Below are positions 18,985 through 29,859 of a stretch of DNA of 64,000 bases, piece by piece. Location of the stretch: contig NC_006047.2 of the NCBI RefSeq assembly GCF_000006445.2, forward strand, positions 310,001 to 374,000, given 5' to 3'. The position numbers were made by a program, and so were the translations under genes. The notes below the pieces were generated by a model that worked only from the letters and a program-made list of their open reading frames with translations, made no database searches and was not told the origin of the DNA. This stretch comes from Debaryomyces hansenii CBS767. Taxonomy: Eukaryota > Ascomycota > Pichiomycetes > Serinales > Debaryomycetaceae. Positions within the stretch are counted from its first letter, which is position 1. Each line of letters starts with the position of its first letter.

Positions 18985-20640
18985 ATGGTGAAATTAAATG
19001 ATTTAGTTATATTCTTATGTTTCATCAACCTAGGATGTTCAATAGCCTTGGATTATCGGAAGCTTGGGATAGATTTCCCTTCAAGAATAAATCTTCGCAG
19101 CCTAAGACGCATGAAGAAGAACTCCGAAATAGAACTAAAATCATTAATGTCGCCATTTATCAATGAAGAGCAACTTGATAAGGATGATACGGATGATACG
19201 GATGTTGATATTACTGACCAATTGCTATTGGTACCTAGAAATTTATTAAAATCGGGTATTTTAACAAAACTAGGACTCGAATATTTAAATCGAGATAGCC
19301 ATTTGTTCAATTTGACACATAAATATCAAAATATCGTCATTCCCAAGGACTCTAAGAACTTATTCATATTCAATACAACGGATAATCTAAGTATTCCTAA
19401 GAGGGCTCAGAATAAATTTGTGGAGCTTATCCAAAGAAGTGCACCGTTTAACTTACCTCAGTATATGAAGTTGGTCAATTTTTATGCCGTTATCCCAAAA
19501 GCATACATGACGTCTCATTTCAATTCAAGTAGGAATGGTTTAGAATCTGTTTTTTCGAATGGAATCTTGGAAGTTCCGGCGTCCAAGTTGCCAATATTCA
19601 GAAAATGTATCAGTGAAAATAAACCTTTGATGGTTTTCCTATTCAATAGCGGTAAGCGTGATGATTTTAAAGCTTCATCAGGAACAATAATGAATATCAA
19701 AAATTATATAACAAGAAATAAACAGAAGGCCAGTGTCTCAACATTCTTTGATTCGTTTGCGTACAACTGGATTGACAAAATTAATTATGCTAGCTTAATT
19801 CAATCAGTCTTTTGTACAACAAATAATAAAAACATGGATGAAAGTTATTGCTTGAAAGTTCAAGATAAACAGACTATTCACTTATTTCCAGCATTCTATG
19901 ATATAGCAAAACTTTCCAGAACTCGACACCATTTAGCCGACTTGCACCTGAGGCAAGAAAATCAGGATTTATCAGAACATTTGGACGCCAACCAAGCGAT
20001 AAAAGAAGCTGGTGATATACTATATTCTGCTGCCCAGTTGATAAATGGAACAGTCTATAAGTTCGCAGGAGAACGATTTAGCAATTCAGAACGTTTTAAT
20101 ATTGATGCAAAGTCGAAAATCCATAAATTACAAGACAAGCTTGGCGAAATACCAGAAATATTAGGAGATATTAAAGACACATTGGAAGATCCAGAACAAA
20201 GTCCAATTATAAACAATTTCGATGGTTTGAAAAAGATTTTTAAACCTAATGACGAAGAAGGTGAAGAAACTGTGAACGGTAATTCATTCCCTTCACCCAG
20301 ACTTAGAAAAATAGGACTTACAGGGTATCTGGAACAATTGAAAAATCGAAATCTCCGAAAGCCAGACGGCGGCTTTCTGTTTCCTGCTTCCTTAATTAAA
20401 TTTGCTGATTCAATGAATACAACTCCACGGAAGAAATGGTATTCACAAGTCATATATTCGCCGTTTAAGATCGACGATAATGCAGCAGATAAGTCACATA
20501 ACTACATCGAGGATGTCGATAATACCTCTTTACTTAAACGGCTGTCTATATTCAGCAACGACGAAAACTGTGATAAGATAACATGGTATAATATTTTCCA
20601 CTATAGCATATTTGGGAAACCACACTTTTGTCTTGATTGA
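18985..20640 (+). CDS. Secreted or ER-lumenal protein of unknown family
   Basis: 551 aa. There is a clear signal peptide (MVKLNDLVIFLCFINLGCSIA) and no other strong membrane helix. The chain is basic, with scattered N-glycosylation sequons (NTTDNLS, NSSRNG, NGTVYKF). A central globular part (about 90-330) has aromatic-rich segments (TFFDSFAYNWIDKINYASL, IHLFPAFYDIAKL). The C-terminus has paired cysteines (DENCDKITWYNIF, KPHFCLD). I do not recognise the fold. It is tandem to the four-helix protein with 126 bases between them. A surface or extracellular role is an inference from the signal peptide only. Confidence 0.75.
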   Translation: MVKLNDLVIFLCFINLGCSIALDYRKLGIDFPSRINLRSLRRMKKNSEIELKSLMSPFINEEQLDKDDTDDTDVDITDQLLLVPRNLLKSGILTKLGLEYLNRDSHLFNLTHKYQNIVIPKDSKNLFIFNTTDNLSIPKRAQNKFVELIQRSAPFNLPQYMKLVNFYAVIPKAYMTSHFNSSRNGLESVFSNGILEVPASKLPIFRKCISENKPLMVFLFNSGKRDDFKASSGTIMNIKNYITRNKQKASVSTFFDSFAYNWIDKINYASLIQSVFCTTNNKNMDESYCLKVQDKQTIHLFPAFYDIAKLSRTRHHLADLHLRQENQDLSEHLDANQAIKEAGDILYSAAQLINGTVYKFAGERFSNSERFNIDAKSKIHKLQDKLGEIPEILGDIKDTLEDPEQSPIINNFDGLKKIFKPNDEEGEETVNGNSFPSPRLRKIGLTGYLEQLKNRNLRKPDGGFLFPASLIKFADSMNTTPRKKWYSQVIYSPFKIDDNAADKSHNYIEDVDNTSLLKRLSIFSNDENCDKITWYNIFHYSIFGKPHFCLD

Positions 20641-20769
20641 CATTTAAATATAAAACATACATTTTTTACAATTCGAATATAAAACCATTAAAATACATAG
20701 CTAGAAAGCGATTACAAAAATAAAGAAATAGTATTAGGTCATCATTACTATTTCTGAGAAAAGATCATA

Positions 20770-23079
20770 TCATATGAAGTTTACTCTATTCCCATTTGCA
20801 TTGTCAGTGTTACCATAAGCAGTATTGTACTTACCCATAGCACCGTTCGGATTACCAACAATAGTTGAGGTTGGTTGAGTTGGTTCAATTGATTCTAAAT
20901 AATACGAGTCTCTATTGCCTCCACTATCAGAGTACAGGTTAGAATTGAAAGTATTTTGATGTTTGATATTTTGTTCCGAAAACGCATCCTCATCATATAC
21001 AGATTCATCTTCATCATAAATGGCTGGCTTACCACCATTTTCATGGCCTCTCATAGCTGTAGCACCCAAAGCCATTAATTCCAAATCATCTCCATCTTGT
21101 TGGCTTTTATTCATATCTTTGTCACCTTTATTTTTACGGTCGAACCTAGGTAAAAATGAAACTCTGTCATCCTTCATTGGTTGATATCTTGTATCTGGAT
21201 TCTTATAAACCAAGGCCAAAACACATGTAACAATGGTGAATAATAATAAGAACAATGCAAATACAGCATTCAAAATGAAATAAACAATAGCCATAACAGA
21301 AGCAACGATATGTGGTTGTTTGAAAATGTACGAGAAGAACATGAAGAAAAGTGCATTGATAGCATTAATAACAGAAATAGTAATGTTAAATGCATTCGTT
21401 CTTTTATCCATGAAAGGTCTAACCCAACACAAAAGGATACAGTAGATGAGTTCAATGGCAAATACTATGACCGATTGTGCTTTCCCTTGTTTTTGTAAAA
21501 CAGCGACAAATAATGATTTTAAGAAGATGTAAATTAAATTGATCATCACAAAATAATAACAATCGGCACGGAAGTGAACATAAACAAAACCGAACTTATT
21601 AAGGAATTTTCCATCACCATATAATAAATAGGCTGCATTTTTAAATTGTCTGACGGATCTTCTACCTAATAAATAGACTCTAATGGCCGCTTGAACCAAC
21701 AAAATCAAAACCACTGCCAATAAGAAAACAGCAACAACAACGGTTCCACCAGAATCATGAGTAGTAAATTCCCAGATGCACATTACAGATAATTGTGGGA
21801 ATGCAATTAAAAGTAATCTATAAAGGGAACCTTTAATGATATAACGCCATTGCTGTCTATACTCGTTAAATTTACCTTCATTTATAAATTTAGCACGAAT
21901 ACAAATTTCCATAATAGCCTTGAATGCAGATATGCAGACAACTAAAACAAAGGCGACAAACAACAAAAACATAATACTAGTCATGAACAAGCTGGTAATT
22001 TCAATTCCTGCTAAATAGGAAATTCTTTGGATACCTCTTAAAACCAAAATTTTTGAAGATAAATCATCATCTTTTTCATTAACGGAGTATAATGATGAAT
22101 CTAACGAATCACCGTAACCAAAATCGTCGGAATCAAGAGAAATACTGGCTCTCTTGAAAAGAGTCAAATGATCATTAGCTCTTTGTTTGTCAATTAAGGT
22201 GTTTAAGAGATACTCAGCAGATCTCTTAAATTTATTCTTTTGAACGGAAATCGACAAATACGATGATGCAAGAATGTCGGTTGGAGTACCACCTGTTGCT
22301 TGCATATACCAATTTGCAATGTTTTGGACAAAACCGACTTTAATAATACCCAAAGACCACTGGAAATTTTGGGCCCACGCAGCTGCAATTGGTGGAACCA
22401 TTGCGACAGCCATCATCGAAGTTATCGCTAATGACTGGAAATAGACGAATAAAGACATCGAGTTCGACGCAATATGCGCTGCAGTGTTCGAATGACCAAT
22501 GATTGAAACGACACCCGAAGTGATAACCCCCAAACCCGAAATAGCTGCAATAGGCCATGCTGCATATTTGGTTTGAACAGTCTTACCGTTACTCAAGACA
22601 GCTTCGACACAAGCATATTGCTTTGTATTATCTTCTGCATCATATACAACCACTCTAACTCTGGCATCTAAATCTGGAATAGTGTACGCGACACCAGGGA
22701 TTTCCTTTGTAATAGATTTAGAAAGATCGTAGTGTGAGTCCAATTCCATATGTCCACTTGTTAACGGACAAATAGTTTCGAAATTCAAGTCACAGAACGA
22801 GATATTACGCGTCAAGACATTAAGCCCATACGCAATAACATCAATCTGTGCCGCGATCTTACCATCAATATTAGAAATAGCAGTAATATCGAAAAAAACC
22901 TTCCCACTATCTGGATAAAACACCACATCAAAATGCGACGCCGTAAATAACGAATTTTCCATACATGTCAACAACGACGTCGATTTTATATAATTCCCCT
23001 TCTTACCTTTATCATCACTAGCTCCCATAGTCACACCGACCATCATCATGACTAGCACCCATATAATGTTCCACTTCAT
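20770..23079 (-). CDS. Flc-family TRP-like membrane protein (FAD/calcium homeostasis)
   Basis: 769 aa, the layout of the fungal Flc1/Flc2/Flc3 family. These ER or vacuole-related proteins have been linked to FAD import into the ER and to calcium release. In order there is a signal peptide (1-19), a lumenal ML-like domain (about 30-165) with paired cysteines (SLLTCMENS, SFCDLNF, ETICPL, YACVEAV), and about nine to ten membrane helices (about 175-640) including the family segments ISYLAGIEITSLFMTSIMF and FRADCYYFVMINLIYIF. A soluble acidic tail of about 120 aa ends the protein. It most resembles Flc2/Flc1; which paralogue it is cannot be settled here. It lies tail to tail with the orphan secreted protein. 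Confidence 0.9.
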   Translation of the reverse strand: MKWNIIWVLVMMMVGVTMGASDDKGKKGNYIKSTSLLTCMENSLFTASHFDVVFYPDSGKVFFDITAISNIDGKIAAQIDVIAYGLNVLTRNISFCDLNFETICPLTSGHMELDSHYDLSKSITKEIPGVAYTIPDLDARVRVVVYDAEDNTKQYACVEAVLSNGKTVQTKYAAWPIAAISGLGVITSGVVSIIGHSNTAAHIASNSMSLFVYFQSLAITSMMAVAMVPPIAAAWAQNFQWSLGIIKVGFVQNIANWYMQATGGTPTDILASSYLSISVQKNKFKRSAEYLLNTLIDKQRANDHLTLFKRASISLDSDDFGYGDSLDSSLYSVNEKDDDLSSKILVLRGIQRISYLAGIEITSLFMTSIMFLLFVAFVLVVCISAFKAIMEICIRAKFINEGKFNEYRQQWRYIIKGSLYRLLLIAFPQLSVMCIWEFTTHDSGGTVVVAVFLLAVVLILLVQAAIRVYLLGRRSVRQFKNAAYLLYGDGKFLNKFGFVYVHFRADCYYFVMINLIYIFLKSLFVAVLQKQGKAQSVIVFAIELIYCILLCWVRPFMDKRTNAFNITISVINAINALFFMFFSYIFKQPHIVASVMAIVYFILNAVFALFLLLFTIVTCVLALVYKNPDTRYQPMKDDRVSFLPRFDRKNKGDKDMNKSQQDGDDLELMALGATAMRGHENGGKPAIYDEDESVYDEDAFSEQNIKHQNTFNSNLYSDSGGNRDSYYLESIEPTQPTSTIVGNPNGAMGKYNTAYGNTDNANGNRVNFI

Positions 23080-24147
23080 TTTTTCGTTTCTCTCTCTCTA
23101 TGCGGCGGAAAAAGATCTTGATCCACCGGTAACTACCAAAAATTCCTTGTTAAATGCAAATAATCAATGCAAATATTATCAATATATTCCTCTTGAAAAA
23201 TATACTAATCGTGTTACCAGATACTATTTCACTAAAACCCTATCAAATTTTTATCCGATTTGCTACTCAAGTTTGGTATCAAGGAACGTTTATTCACTGG
23301 TTAAATATGCTTTTGTAAGTCTTCTAATCGATCAAACTATTTCAAATCTAACAAATTTCTTTCTCTGAACAAACTGTTTCCGGTTCGATCTCAATATGTA
23401 TACTAACTGATGATTATATACCAATAATTCTCAGTAATCCATATATTAAGCAAATCAACATCTAACTACTTCGAAGTAATGAACGTTTTGTGTGAGAATA
23501 CTAATATACAGGAACACTACAACTGCTATTTATAAATATCACAGATTAAGCAAAGCCATGCAAAGTAGATCCTTAACACCAGACCTTGGAATATTATTGG
23601 GCTCTTAGTGGCGTGCTGAGCCGATGGCTTCAAAGACAATACACGTAATAGTAAATTTCTTGGTGAAAATCTGGTATAGCCCTATAAAAAAGGCTATACC
23701 AGATATGTAGTATTGCGCCACAATAGAAGTCACTGTATATTAGGTTGATACGTTTAAGGAACATTTCAGCTCGTGCATGCAGATGCAAATTGGCGGAGGA
23801 GTTGTAAATAGATGGCAGGTGGAGATAGAAGGTGAATAGGACTCACAGAAAATGATGGGATGCAGAATTCTTATAGTTGCAAAAAGTGTATAGTGTAGCA
23901 GTGTAGCCATGTACTTGTATGTAAAGAGAAGTATCGAGCAGGGAGGGCTTTGCAAGGAAGGCTTTTAGGGAAGGTTTGTAAGGAAGGGGAGAAGGGAATT
24001 AAGGAAGAAAGGGTAGAGAAGGATAAGATCTTACAACTGGGACTGAGTATGATTCGAACAGTTCGGAAGCATGCATAAAAAGAAAAAAATGAATTAAATA
24101 TTACAGTACATATTGTATAATGACCATGTAAATTATTGCAAATGGCA
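23080..24147. other. Intergenic region Flc promoter / STT4 3' end
   Basis: 1068 bases between two minus-strand genes. It contains a perfect 13-bp inverted repeat at 23669-23704 (listed separately). A TACTAAC at about 23401 is not accompanied by a credible exon. Several short ORFs carry no recognisable product. The zone 23940-24050 is a run of purine-rich GGAAGG/GAAGGG blocks on the plus strand. Confidence 0.5.
23669..23704. repeat. Perfect 13-bp inverted repeat around a TATA-like core
   Basis: ATCTGGTATAGCC (23669-23681) is repeated in exact inverse orientation as GGCTATACCAGAT (23692-23704), with a 10-base spacer CTATAAAAAA. It could fold into a strong stem or be bound by a dimeric factor on the two arms. 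Confidence 0.9.
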
Positions 24148-27100
24148 CTAATAAGGAATCCCGTTTGTGATACGCTGGAACTCGTCGTAACCCTTGGTAT
24201 AATACGATTCCATCGATTTTTTGATGAGGCCTCTCATATAGAGCGACGCCTCCTTCTCGGACTTGCGAGGAGCGAACCTCGATCTCAATTTCTTGATGGT
24301 ATGTGGTTTAAAGCATGGCAAGCCGCTTTCGAGCATCGGATTCACGGTTCTGACAATGGTTTCCATGTAGGGCCTACACGCCAAGAATCCCTTCACGCAT
24401 AGCTCTTCGAACCACTGGAATGCTTGGGTGTCCGAACGCCCTCCCAACACCATGACCATTTCGTGGGTCAATTTAAACGGTGCAACTTCGAATTTCACCC
24501 CCCCAGGAACTATATCGAAGCAGAAACCGAAATCGATATGCAACACATGACCCTGATCATCGTACATAATATTACCATTGTGACGATCCTTGAACTGAAG
24601 AATGTACGAGATGATGGAGTACGCAGCCAACGACTTGATCAAGTTGTTACGTGCCTTTTGGAATTCAATAGAGTTTTCAGGGCCAAATTTAGTAGTAAAA
24701 TATTCGTATAAGCCATTAACAGCTTCTCTACCAAGCATATCTCTCGATACCGAGTTAGGGAGTACATCGATAACACCACAACCTGGCGCAGTTGCAGTTA
24801 CTCTGTAAGGATAAACAAACAAATCCAAGCCAGCATTGGACCAAATGGTTCTAAAAACAGAGATTAATTGAAGTGCCAAAACATCCTGGCGACAATCATC
24901 ACCAACTTTGAAAATAGCACTTTGCCATTTTTCGATTTGGGTTTTCACCTGTTCACCCAGTTCATCTACATCATCCACATCCTTTTTTATCTTGAAAGTA
25001 GCCATGAACGGAGCCTTTGCATGTGATTGCAAAGGCTTACCTGACTTACGGTTGATATCTACAACCACTCCATCAGGGTTACTTGGCAAGTATACGCCTG
25101 GTTTGACCTCGATAATAGCCATTTCTTCATCAATTTTTACCTTCTTTTCTGCCTTAGACTTCTTAATGTATGGTTTCAATTTACCAGAAATACTTGTGAC
25201 TTCATTAAAGAAACCAAATTCCTTTTCGTAGAACGTAAAATCTTCTTTACTCAAGGATTTGAGCATTGAATCCTGAATTCTATCAAGGACTGGCTTCAAT
25301 GAATCCGGTTCTGTTGAATCTTCGTCCTTATAACTGTTTGCTAACATATTCCAAATAATTTGGTGAGCAAACAATTGCGAAACTTTAGCAGTCTCTAGAA
25401 TGAACCTTTCAACGTAGCCCTTTGCATCGAATCTCAACGATTGAACAATCTGTGGAACGTAGAAGAACGTCAAATTTGTGTCATGGTGCTCTAATGATCT
25501 CATGGTATATTGAAGAATATACGGATTGCTACCAAACGGAGGTAAGAACAATGTTATTGCATCAATCGGCGACAATGGTTCCCAGAATAATAAGTGATGA
25601 GAAGGCATATTAGTTCTACTATTTATACCAATAAAGTATTGTACGGCGTCAGGATAAGATATAGCTGGCAATGGGTTTTCTGTAATCAAATGCTGTAAAA
25701 TTTGATCCAAATCTTTAAGTTTATATCTGAGAGCTAAATTAACTGCTAATATTGGATCCAACTTATATGCGTTCGAAATATCAATACCGCTGATATGACT
25801 GGAAGTGAATTTTCCTTTTAAATCACGAGCATTAATTGGGTTTAACCATACAGAAATTTTTGAAATTTCATCATCAAGGAAAAACATGATGAGTGCCTTT
25901 TTTGACTCCAATTCATTATTCTTCATGGCGCTTGTATGTGATACTAGACGAGCAGTTTCTTGCAATAGACTATAATCGGCTTTAGTTTTGAGTAGATTAG
26001 ACCCAAATGGATAGCTTGCCCTTTGTCTAAACCAAGACAAAGTTGCATCAAATATTGCTTCGGTAAGACTGAAAACACTCCTGGAGCCTAATTTGATATG
26101 ATAGTTTAAAACATGGAAGGCGAATCTAATTAATTCAAATCTCACAACTCTAGCATATGGATGGAGACTTGCAATAGCCAATTCCCTTAAGCCAAAGTCA
26201 ACGAATCTAGTAAATACTTTAAGTAAATGATCACTTTGATATAATGTTGCTTCGAAATTTGACGCAAATAATTTGATTATTTGCATGTGGGGATCAAAGC
26301 TCTTGCTAGTAGCATTACCAAGTCTGTTTACTACTTTCCGGTCGCTCGGGCTATATTCCATTTTTGCAAATTCAGGATTGCAAATATCATGGTTCGTGGA
26401 ATATAAGCCTTGTTTCATTTTAATTGATGACTCCCACTTCTTTGCAATCTCAGACAAGAGTATAACAGACAAGTTAGGACGTTCTTTCATAACAGCAAAC
26501 CAGATGCCAGTCGCAGTTTTCATAATAGACGATTCAAATATGGCAAATGGAATTTCAACAAGATATCTGATTATTTCAGCGGAATTATTATAAGAGACAA
26601 GCGCTAAACCCGCAAGTTCACTTAACAAGTCAATAGTCTCATCATTGGATATATTGTATTGATTATCAGAAATCTTCCTTTTAATTTCGACCACTTTTTG
26701 ACGCATAGTATTGAACGCATTTTCAGTATCATCTTGAGAGTGTAGTGGAACTTTGTCCATTAGTTTAGTAACAAGATTACTTCTCCAACTTAACTGGGAG
26801 ACAAATACAGGTAAGGTGTTAAAATTTTGAGGAACAAACTTTGAAACATTAGACAATTCCCTATCATTAGCTAAAACACTACCAGCCATTTCTAAAGCAA
26901 ATGAGACACCATATTGAACTTTGTCATCAGATTGAAATGTCTCTAAGCCAGAAATATAAGATTGAATTAACGCCTTAACATCAACATTACATTTTACTAA
27001 GATCAACTTCAACCAACTCTTTGCTTTGTCATGGAAACGTTTGAACGTTTCATTACGCCACTTGTATGAATCCGGTAAAAGTAATTGTATGCCAGTTCTA

Positions 27101-29859
27101 TCGGCACGGAAGGATGTTTTGGGCTCATATTGGTTTTCATCAGCGTCAACGATGCTTTCAAAAAGGAGCGTTAGTAAATCAAATAAGGCGAACAAACTTT
27201 TGTGATGGCATAAAGAAGAAGGAATTTTATTGATCAAGGTATCACAAGACTGCAAAGCCGCATCCTGCAAATCTTCAATCCTATGACAACAGAGTGCCAA
27301 CATACATGTTAGCTGTTCAGCGATATTCTCCGAAGTGAATTGCGCATTACCTCCATTGTTGACTAGAGAAACAAAGTCTTCAACAATCTTATTGGAAATG
27401 TTACCAATGTACTTATCGATACTACTAGTTTTAATAGAAGGATCAGAATAACACTGCAAAATAGTGGAACAATCACCCGATTTAACTCTTAATGATTCAA
27501 CAAATACAGTAGCGGATACGAACATTAATTTCGGGTAAGACATAGTCCTATTTACTTCAAATATGTCACCCATAATATGTCTGTGATCCTTGACATTGTG
27601 GTTTGATGAACCTCTTCTCAAAACAGTATTTAATTCCAAAGAAGTTTCAGTTCTATCCCAAGATAATTCAGAAGCTAATGGCGGTGAATTATATGCAATT
27701 CTTTCTAATTCAACTCTGTACTTTTTTACATTTTTTGAATTAATGGAATAGCCATGAACTACCATATTAAACCAAATATTTCTGAATAAATTAATTGTAG
27801 ACGTGTCATTGATAATTAATGGAGACTTTCCTCTATGAACATCTGGCAAGAGTTCTGCCAATGGCTGCAAATAAATCCCGATCTGATCACTAATTTCGCT
27901 AATCTCAGTGTGTGGTCTATGGTGCTCCAACACTCTAACATCACCTTTACTGATAATCGCTTGCAAAATCTCATGTAAGTAAATCTTGAATAACGGATTA
28001 TCAGGTTCAAGCTTGTGGGACAAACTAATTCTTGCTTTGATCAAAGAATTTAATAGACGAGAATTTCCTCCTTCCAATGCATCAAGGGATAACTTATTTA
28101 ATAGTTTAGATAAAATAATGAATTCACGATTAGGCAAAAATGGGGCACATGATACTAATCCTTTCAATAATATATCCCCAATCCTCGAGTTTAATTTCGC
28201 AGTTTTTTGGGATAAGATAGTAACTGCTAGAGTACTAATCGTTTCATCGTTACAAGCTTGAGTAATATCAACAATTGCAATAATGGCGTTTTCACATACT
28301 CTCATGTAATCTGATTCTTCATAATCTCCTACAGATGCTTTATCATGAACAATAGGATCAGCTTTTTCGTTAACAAGTGAATTCATTGATGTGAATCTAG
28401 AAACACTTCTAGATATGTTTAAGTCTCTAGGAGCAAATTTATCAGGAGGTCTTCCTAACGCTGTATTTCTCTTGACTGAATTTCTAGCTTGCACGCCGTC
28501 ATCCCCAATAAACAATAAATTCGTTAATGCATAAATAGTAGTAACAACTGCATCCTGAGAAAAACATTTACTTGCTAACCCCACACTTTTCGAAGAAATC
28601 AGGCAATACGTAGTATCAAATTTGGGGTTTGCTACCAAAGAAGTAAACGCTCTTGTAATCGGTGGTCCAACTTGTTCATCTTTAAATACTAAGAGGGATC
28701 CTAATTGAATAACACTTAAGCCTAAGTTGATATCTAACATAACATCATAGATAGATAAGCAATTTTTCAAGAATTTTTTTGCAATTAAAATATCAACATT
28801 ATCAGTAAATGTACCACACCCAATTATATGTAAATTAATAGACTTCGCTAAGTATCCGGTTTTCAATCTATTGAAGCTGGAATACACAATATATGTTTCA
28901 CCCCTATCCAAGAATTCCATTTTTTGTACTGCCATGTAGGACAATTTATCAATAATGTTCATATGAAATTCGGAAACGTCCATTAACCCAGCAGAGCTGT
29001 TCAGATCGCAATTGGAATCATTATCCTCATACTGTCTAGAAGCTTTCGTTAATAAGTATTCCAATAAAGAGGTCTGAGTGTTACCAAGAATGGAATCAAT
29101 AATGGAGCACTGCAATTTGCTTAAACGTTCAATATAAAGGATTGGTGAGAAATCACAAACAACATCACGGTCTATCAACGAAGAATACTCATTCGGTTGC
29201 GAATACAAAACGTTTGAATAAATCTCTGCTTCATTGAGAAACTCAAAATTATCAATACAAGTGTCCAACGTAATAAAGGTGTTGAATGACTTTTCTGAAT
29301 GATGAAAGATCCACGCATTCCCAACCAACCCTTCAATAAATCCCAAGAGGGTCAAATAGCTGGATAGCTCAAATGTCTTGTTATGAAATAATTTTTCGTT
29401 AAATTCAGCAAGTAGATCTAGCACCTTATCAAGAAAAAGAGAATTGAATTTTCTACCTAGATTGATTGCAGCAGTAGTTAACTTTTCACCAAGGAAATTC
29501 CAGGGAGAAGATTTATGTGTTAAATCAAATACGGAATTGGAAAACTTCTGATTTGGTAATTCTAATAAATATAATCTAATTTTGTCTATAAGTATTTTTG
29601 CTTGCTTAGGGAACTTCATGTCTGATGCAGTTGATTCACATAATGCAATCAAAACTTCAAATTCTTTAGGAGAAATAGCAACATCTGATAGCTGCGTTTT
29701 TTCATTTCTTGTTGTATGTGATAGCAAATTGAAGAAATCATCCGTTGTTTCTCCGCTAGCTTCTTGTAAACAAGTAGGGGAATTTTCAACCGATAATTTT
29801 GCTAATTTCTTTAAAGCATCTCCCCTAATTGAGCCACGTGGAATTCCAGAGTAGTCCAT
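24148..29859 (-). CDS. STT4: Phosphatidylinositol 4-kinase III alpha
   Basis: Plasma-membrane PI 4-kinase that makes the PI4P pool feeding PI(4,5)P2 and signalling. It is 1903 aa (1900 in S. cerevisiae). The large N-terminal alpha-solenoid has no simple motifs. It is followed by the accessory PIK helical domain (about 1330-1520) and the C-terminal lipid-kinase domain (about 1600-1903). The latter has KVGDDCRQDVLALQLI, the catalytic loop DRHNGNIMYDD (about residue 1757) and the metal-binding HIDFGFCFDI. The C-terminus ends GIPY. No frameshift is seen over 5.7 kb. Confidence 0.97.
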   Translation of the reverse strand: MDYSGIPRGSIRGDALKKLAKLSVENSPTCLQEASGETTDDFFNLLSHTTRNEKTQLSDVAISPKEFEVLIALCESTASDMKFPKQAKILIDKIRLYLLELPNQKFSNSVFDLTHKSSPWNFLGEKLTTAAINLGRKFNSLFLDKVLDLLAEFNEKLFHNKTFELSSYLTLLGFIEGLVGNAWIFHHSEKSFNTFITLDTCIDNFEFLNEAEIYSNVLYSQPNEYSSLIDRDVVCDFSPILYIERLSKLQCSIIDSILGNTQTSLLEYLLTKASRQYEDNDSNCDLNSSAGLMDVSEFHMNIIDKLSYMAVQKMEFLDRGETYIVYSSFNRLKTGYLAKSINLHIIGCGTFTDNVDILIAKKFLKNCLSIYDVMLDINLGLSVIQLGSLLVFKDEQVGPPITRAFTSLVANPKFDTTYCLISSKSVGLASKCFSQDAVVTTIYALTNLLFIGDDGVQARNSVKRNTALGRPPDKFAPRDLNISRSVSRFTSMNSLVNEKADPIVHDKASVGDYEESDYMRVCENAIIAIVDITQACNDETISTLAVTILSQKTAKLNSRIGDILLKGLVSCAPFLPNREFIILSKLLNKLSLDALEGGNSRLLNSLIKARISLSHKLEPDNPLFKIYLHEILQAIISKGDVRVLEHHRPHTEISEISDQIGIYLQPLAELLPDVHRGKSPLIINDTSTINLFRNIWFNMVVHGYSINSKNVKKYRVELERIAYNSPPLASELSWDRTETSLELNTVLRRGSSNHNVKDHRHIMGDIFEVNRTMSYPKLMFVSATVFVESLRVKSGDCSTILQCYSDPSIKTSSIDKYIGNISNKIVEDFVSLVNNGGNAQFTSENIAEQLTCMLALCCHRIEDLQDAALQSCDTLINKIPSSLCHHKSLFALFDLLTLLFESIVDADENQYEPKTSFRADRTGIQLLLPDSYKWRNETFKRFHDKAKSWLKLILVKCNVDVKALIQSYISGLETFQSDDKVQYGVSFALEMAGSVLANDRELSNVSKFVPQNFNTLPVFVSQLSWRSNLVTKLMDKVPLHSQDDTENAFNTMRQKVVEIKRKISDNQYNISNDETIDLLSELAGLALVSYNNSAEIIRYLVEIPFAIFESSIMKTATGIWFAVMKERPNLSVILLSEIAKKWESSIKMKQGLYSTNHDICNPEFAKMEYSPSDRKVVNRLGNATSKSFDPHMQIIKLFASNFEATLYQSDHLLKVFTRFVDFGLRELAIASLHPYARVVRFELIRFAFHVLNYHIKLGSRSVFSLTEAIFDATLSWFRQRASYPFGSNLLKTKADYSLLQETARLVSHTSAMKNNELESKKALIMFFLDDEISKISVWLNPINARDLKGKFTSSHISGIDISNAYKLDPILAVNLALRYKLKDLDQILQHLITENPLPAISYPDAVQYFIGINSRTNMPSHHLLFWEPLSPIDAITLFLPPFGSNPYILQYTMRSLEHHDTNLTFFYVPQIVQSLRFDAKGYVERFILETAKVSQLFAHQIIWNMLANSYKDEDSTEPDSLKPVLDRIQDSMLKSLSKEDFTFYEKEFGFFNEVTSISGKLKPYIKKSKAEKKVKIDEEMAIIEVKPGVYLPSNPDGVVVDINRKSGKPLQSHAKAPFMATFKIKKDVDDVDELGEQVKTQIEKWQSAIFKVGDDCRQDVLALQLISVFRTIWSNAGLDLFVYPYRVTATAPGCGVIDVLPNSVSRDMLGREAVNGLYEYFTTKFGPENSIEFQKARNNLIKSLAAYSIISYILQFKDRHNGNIMYDDQGHVLHIDFGFCFDIVPGGVKFEVAPFKLTHEMVMVLGGRSDTQAFQWFEELCVKGFLACRPYMETIVRTVNPMLESGLPCFKPHTIKKLRSRFAPRKSEKEASLYMRGLIKKSMESYYTKGYDEFQRITNGIPY

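Noticed and set aside
23048..23368. 106-codon plus-strand ORF overlapping the Flc start
   Set aside because: Antisense to a signal-peptide coding region and its promoter, with no recognisable content.
23315..23433. Possible intron signals (GTAAGT at about 23315, TACTAAC at about 23401, TCAG at about 23433)
   Set aside because: Joining the candidate exons gives only a dozen codons before a stop, so the consensus matches look accidental.
28990..29859. STT4 start possibly further upstream
   Set aside because: The ATG at 29857-29859 gives the family length (1903 aa) and there is no reason to extend beyond it.
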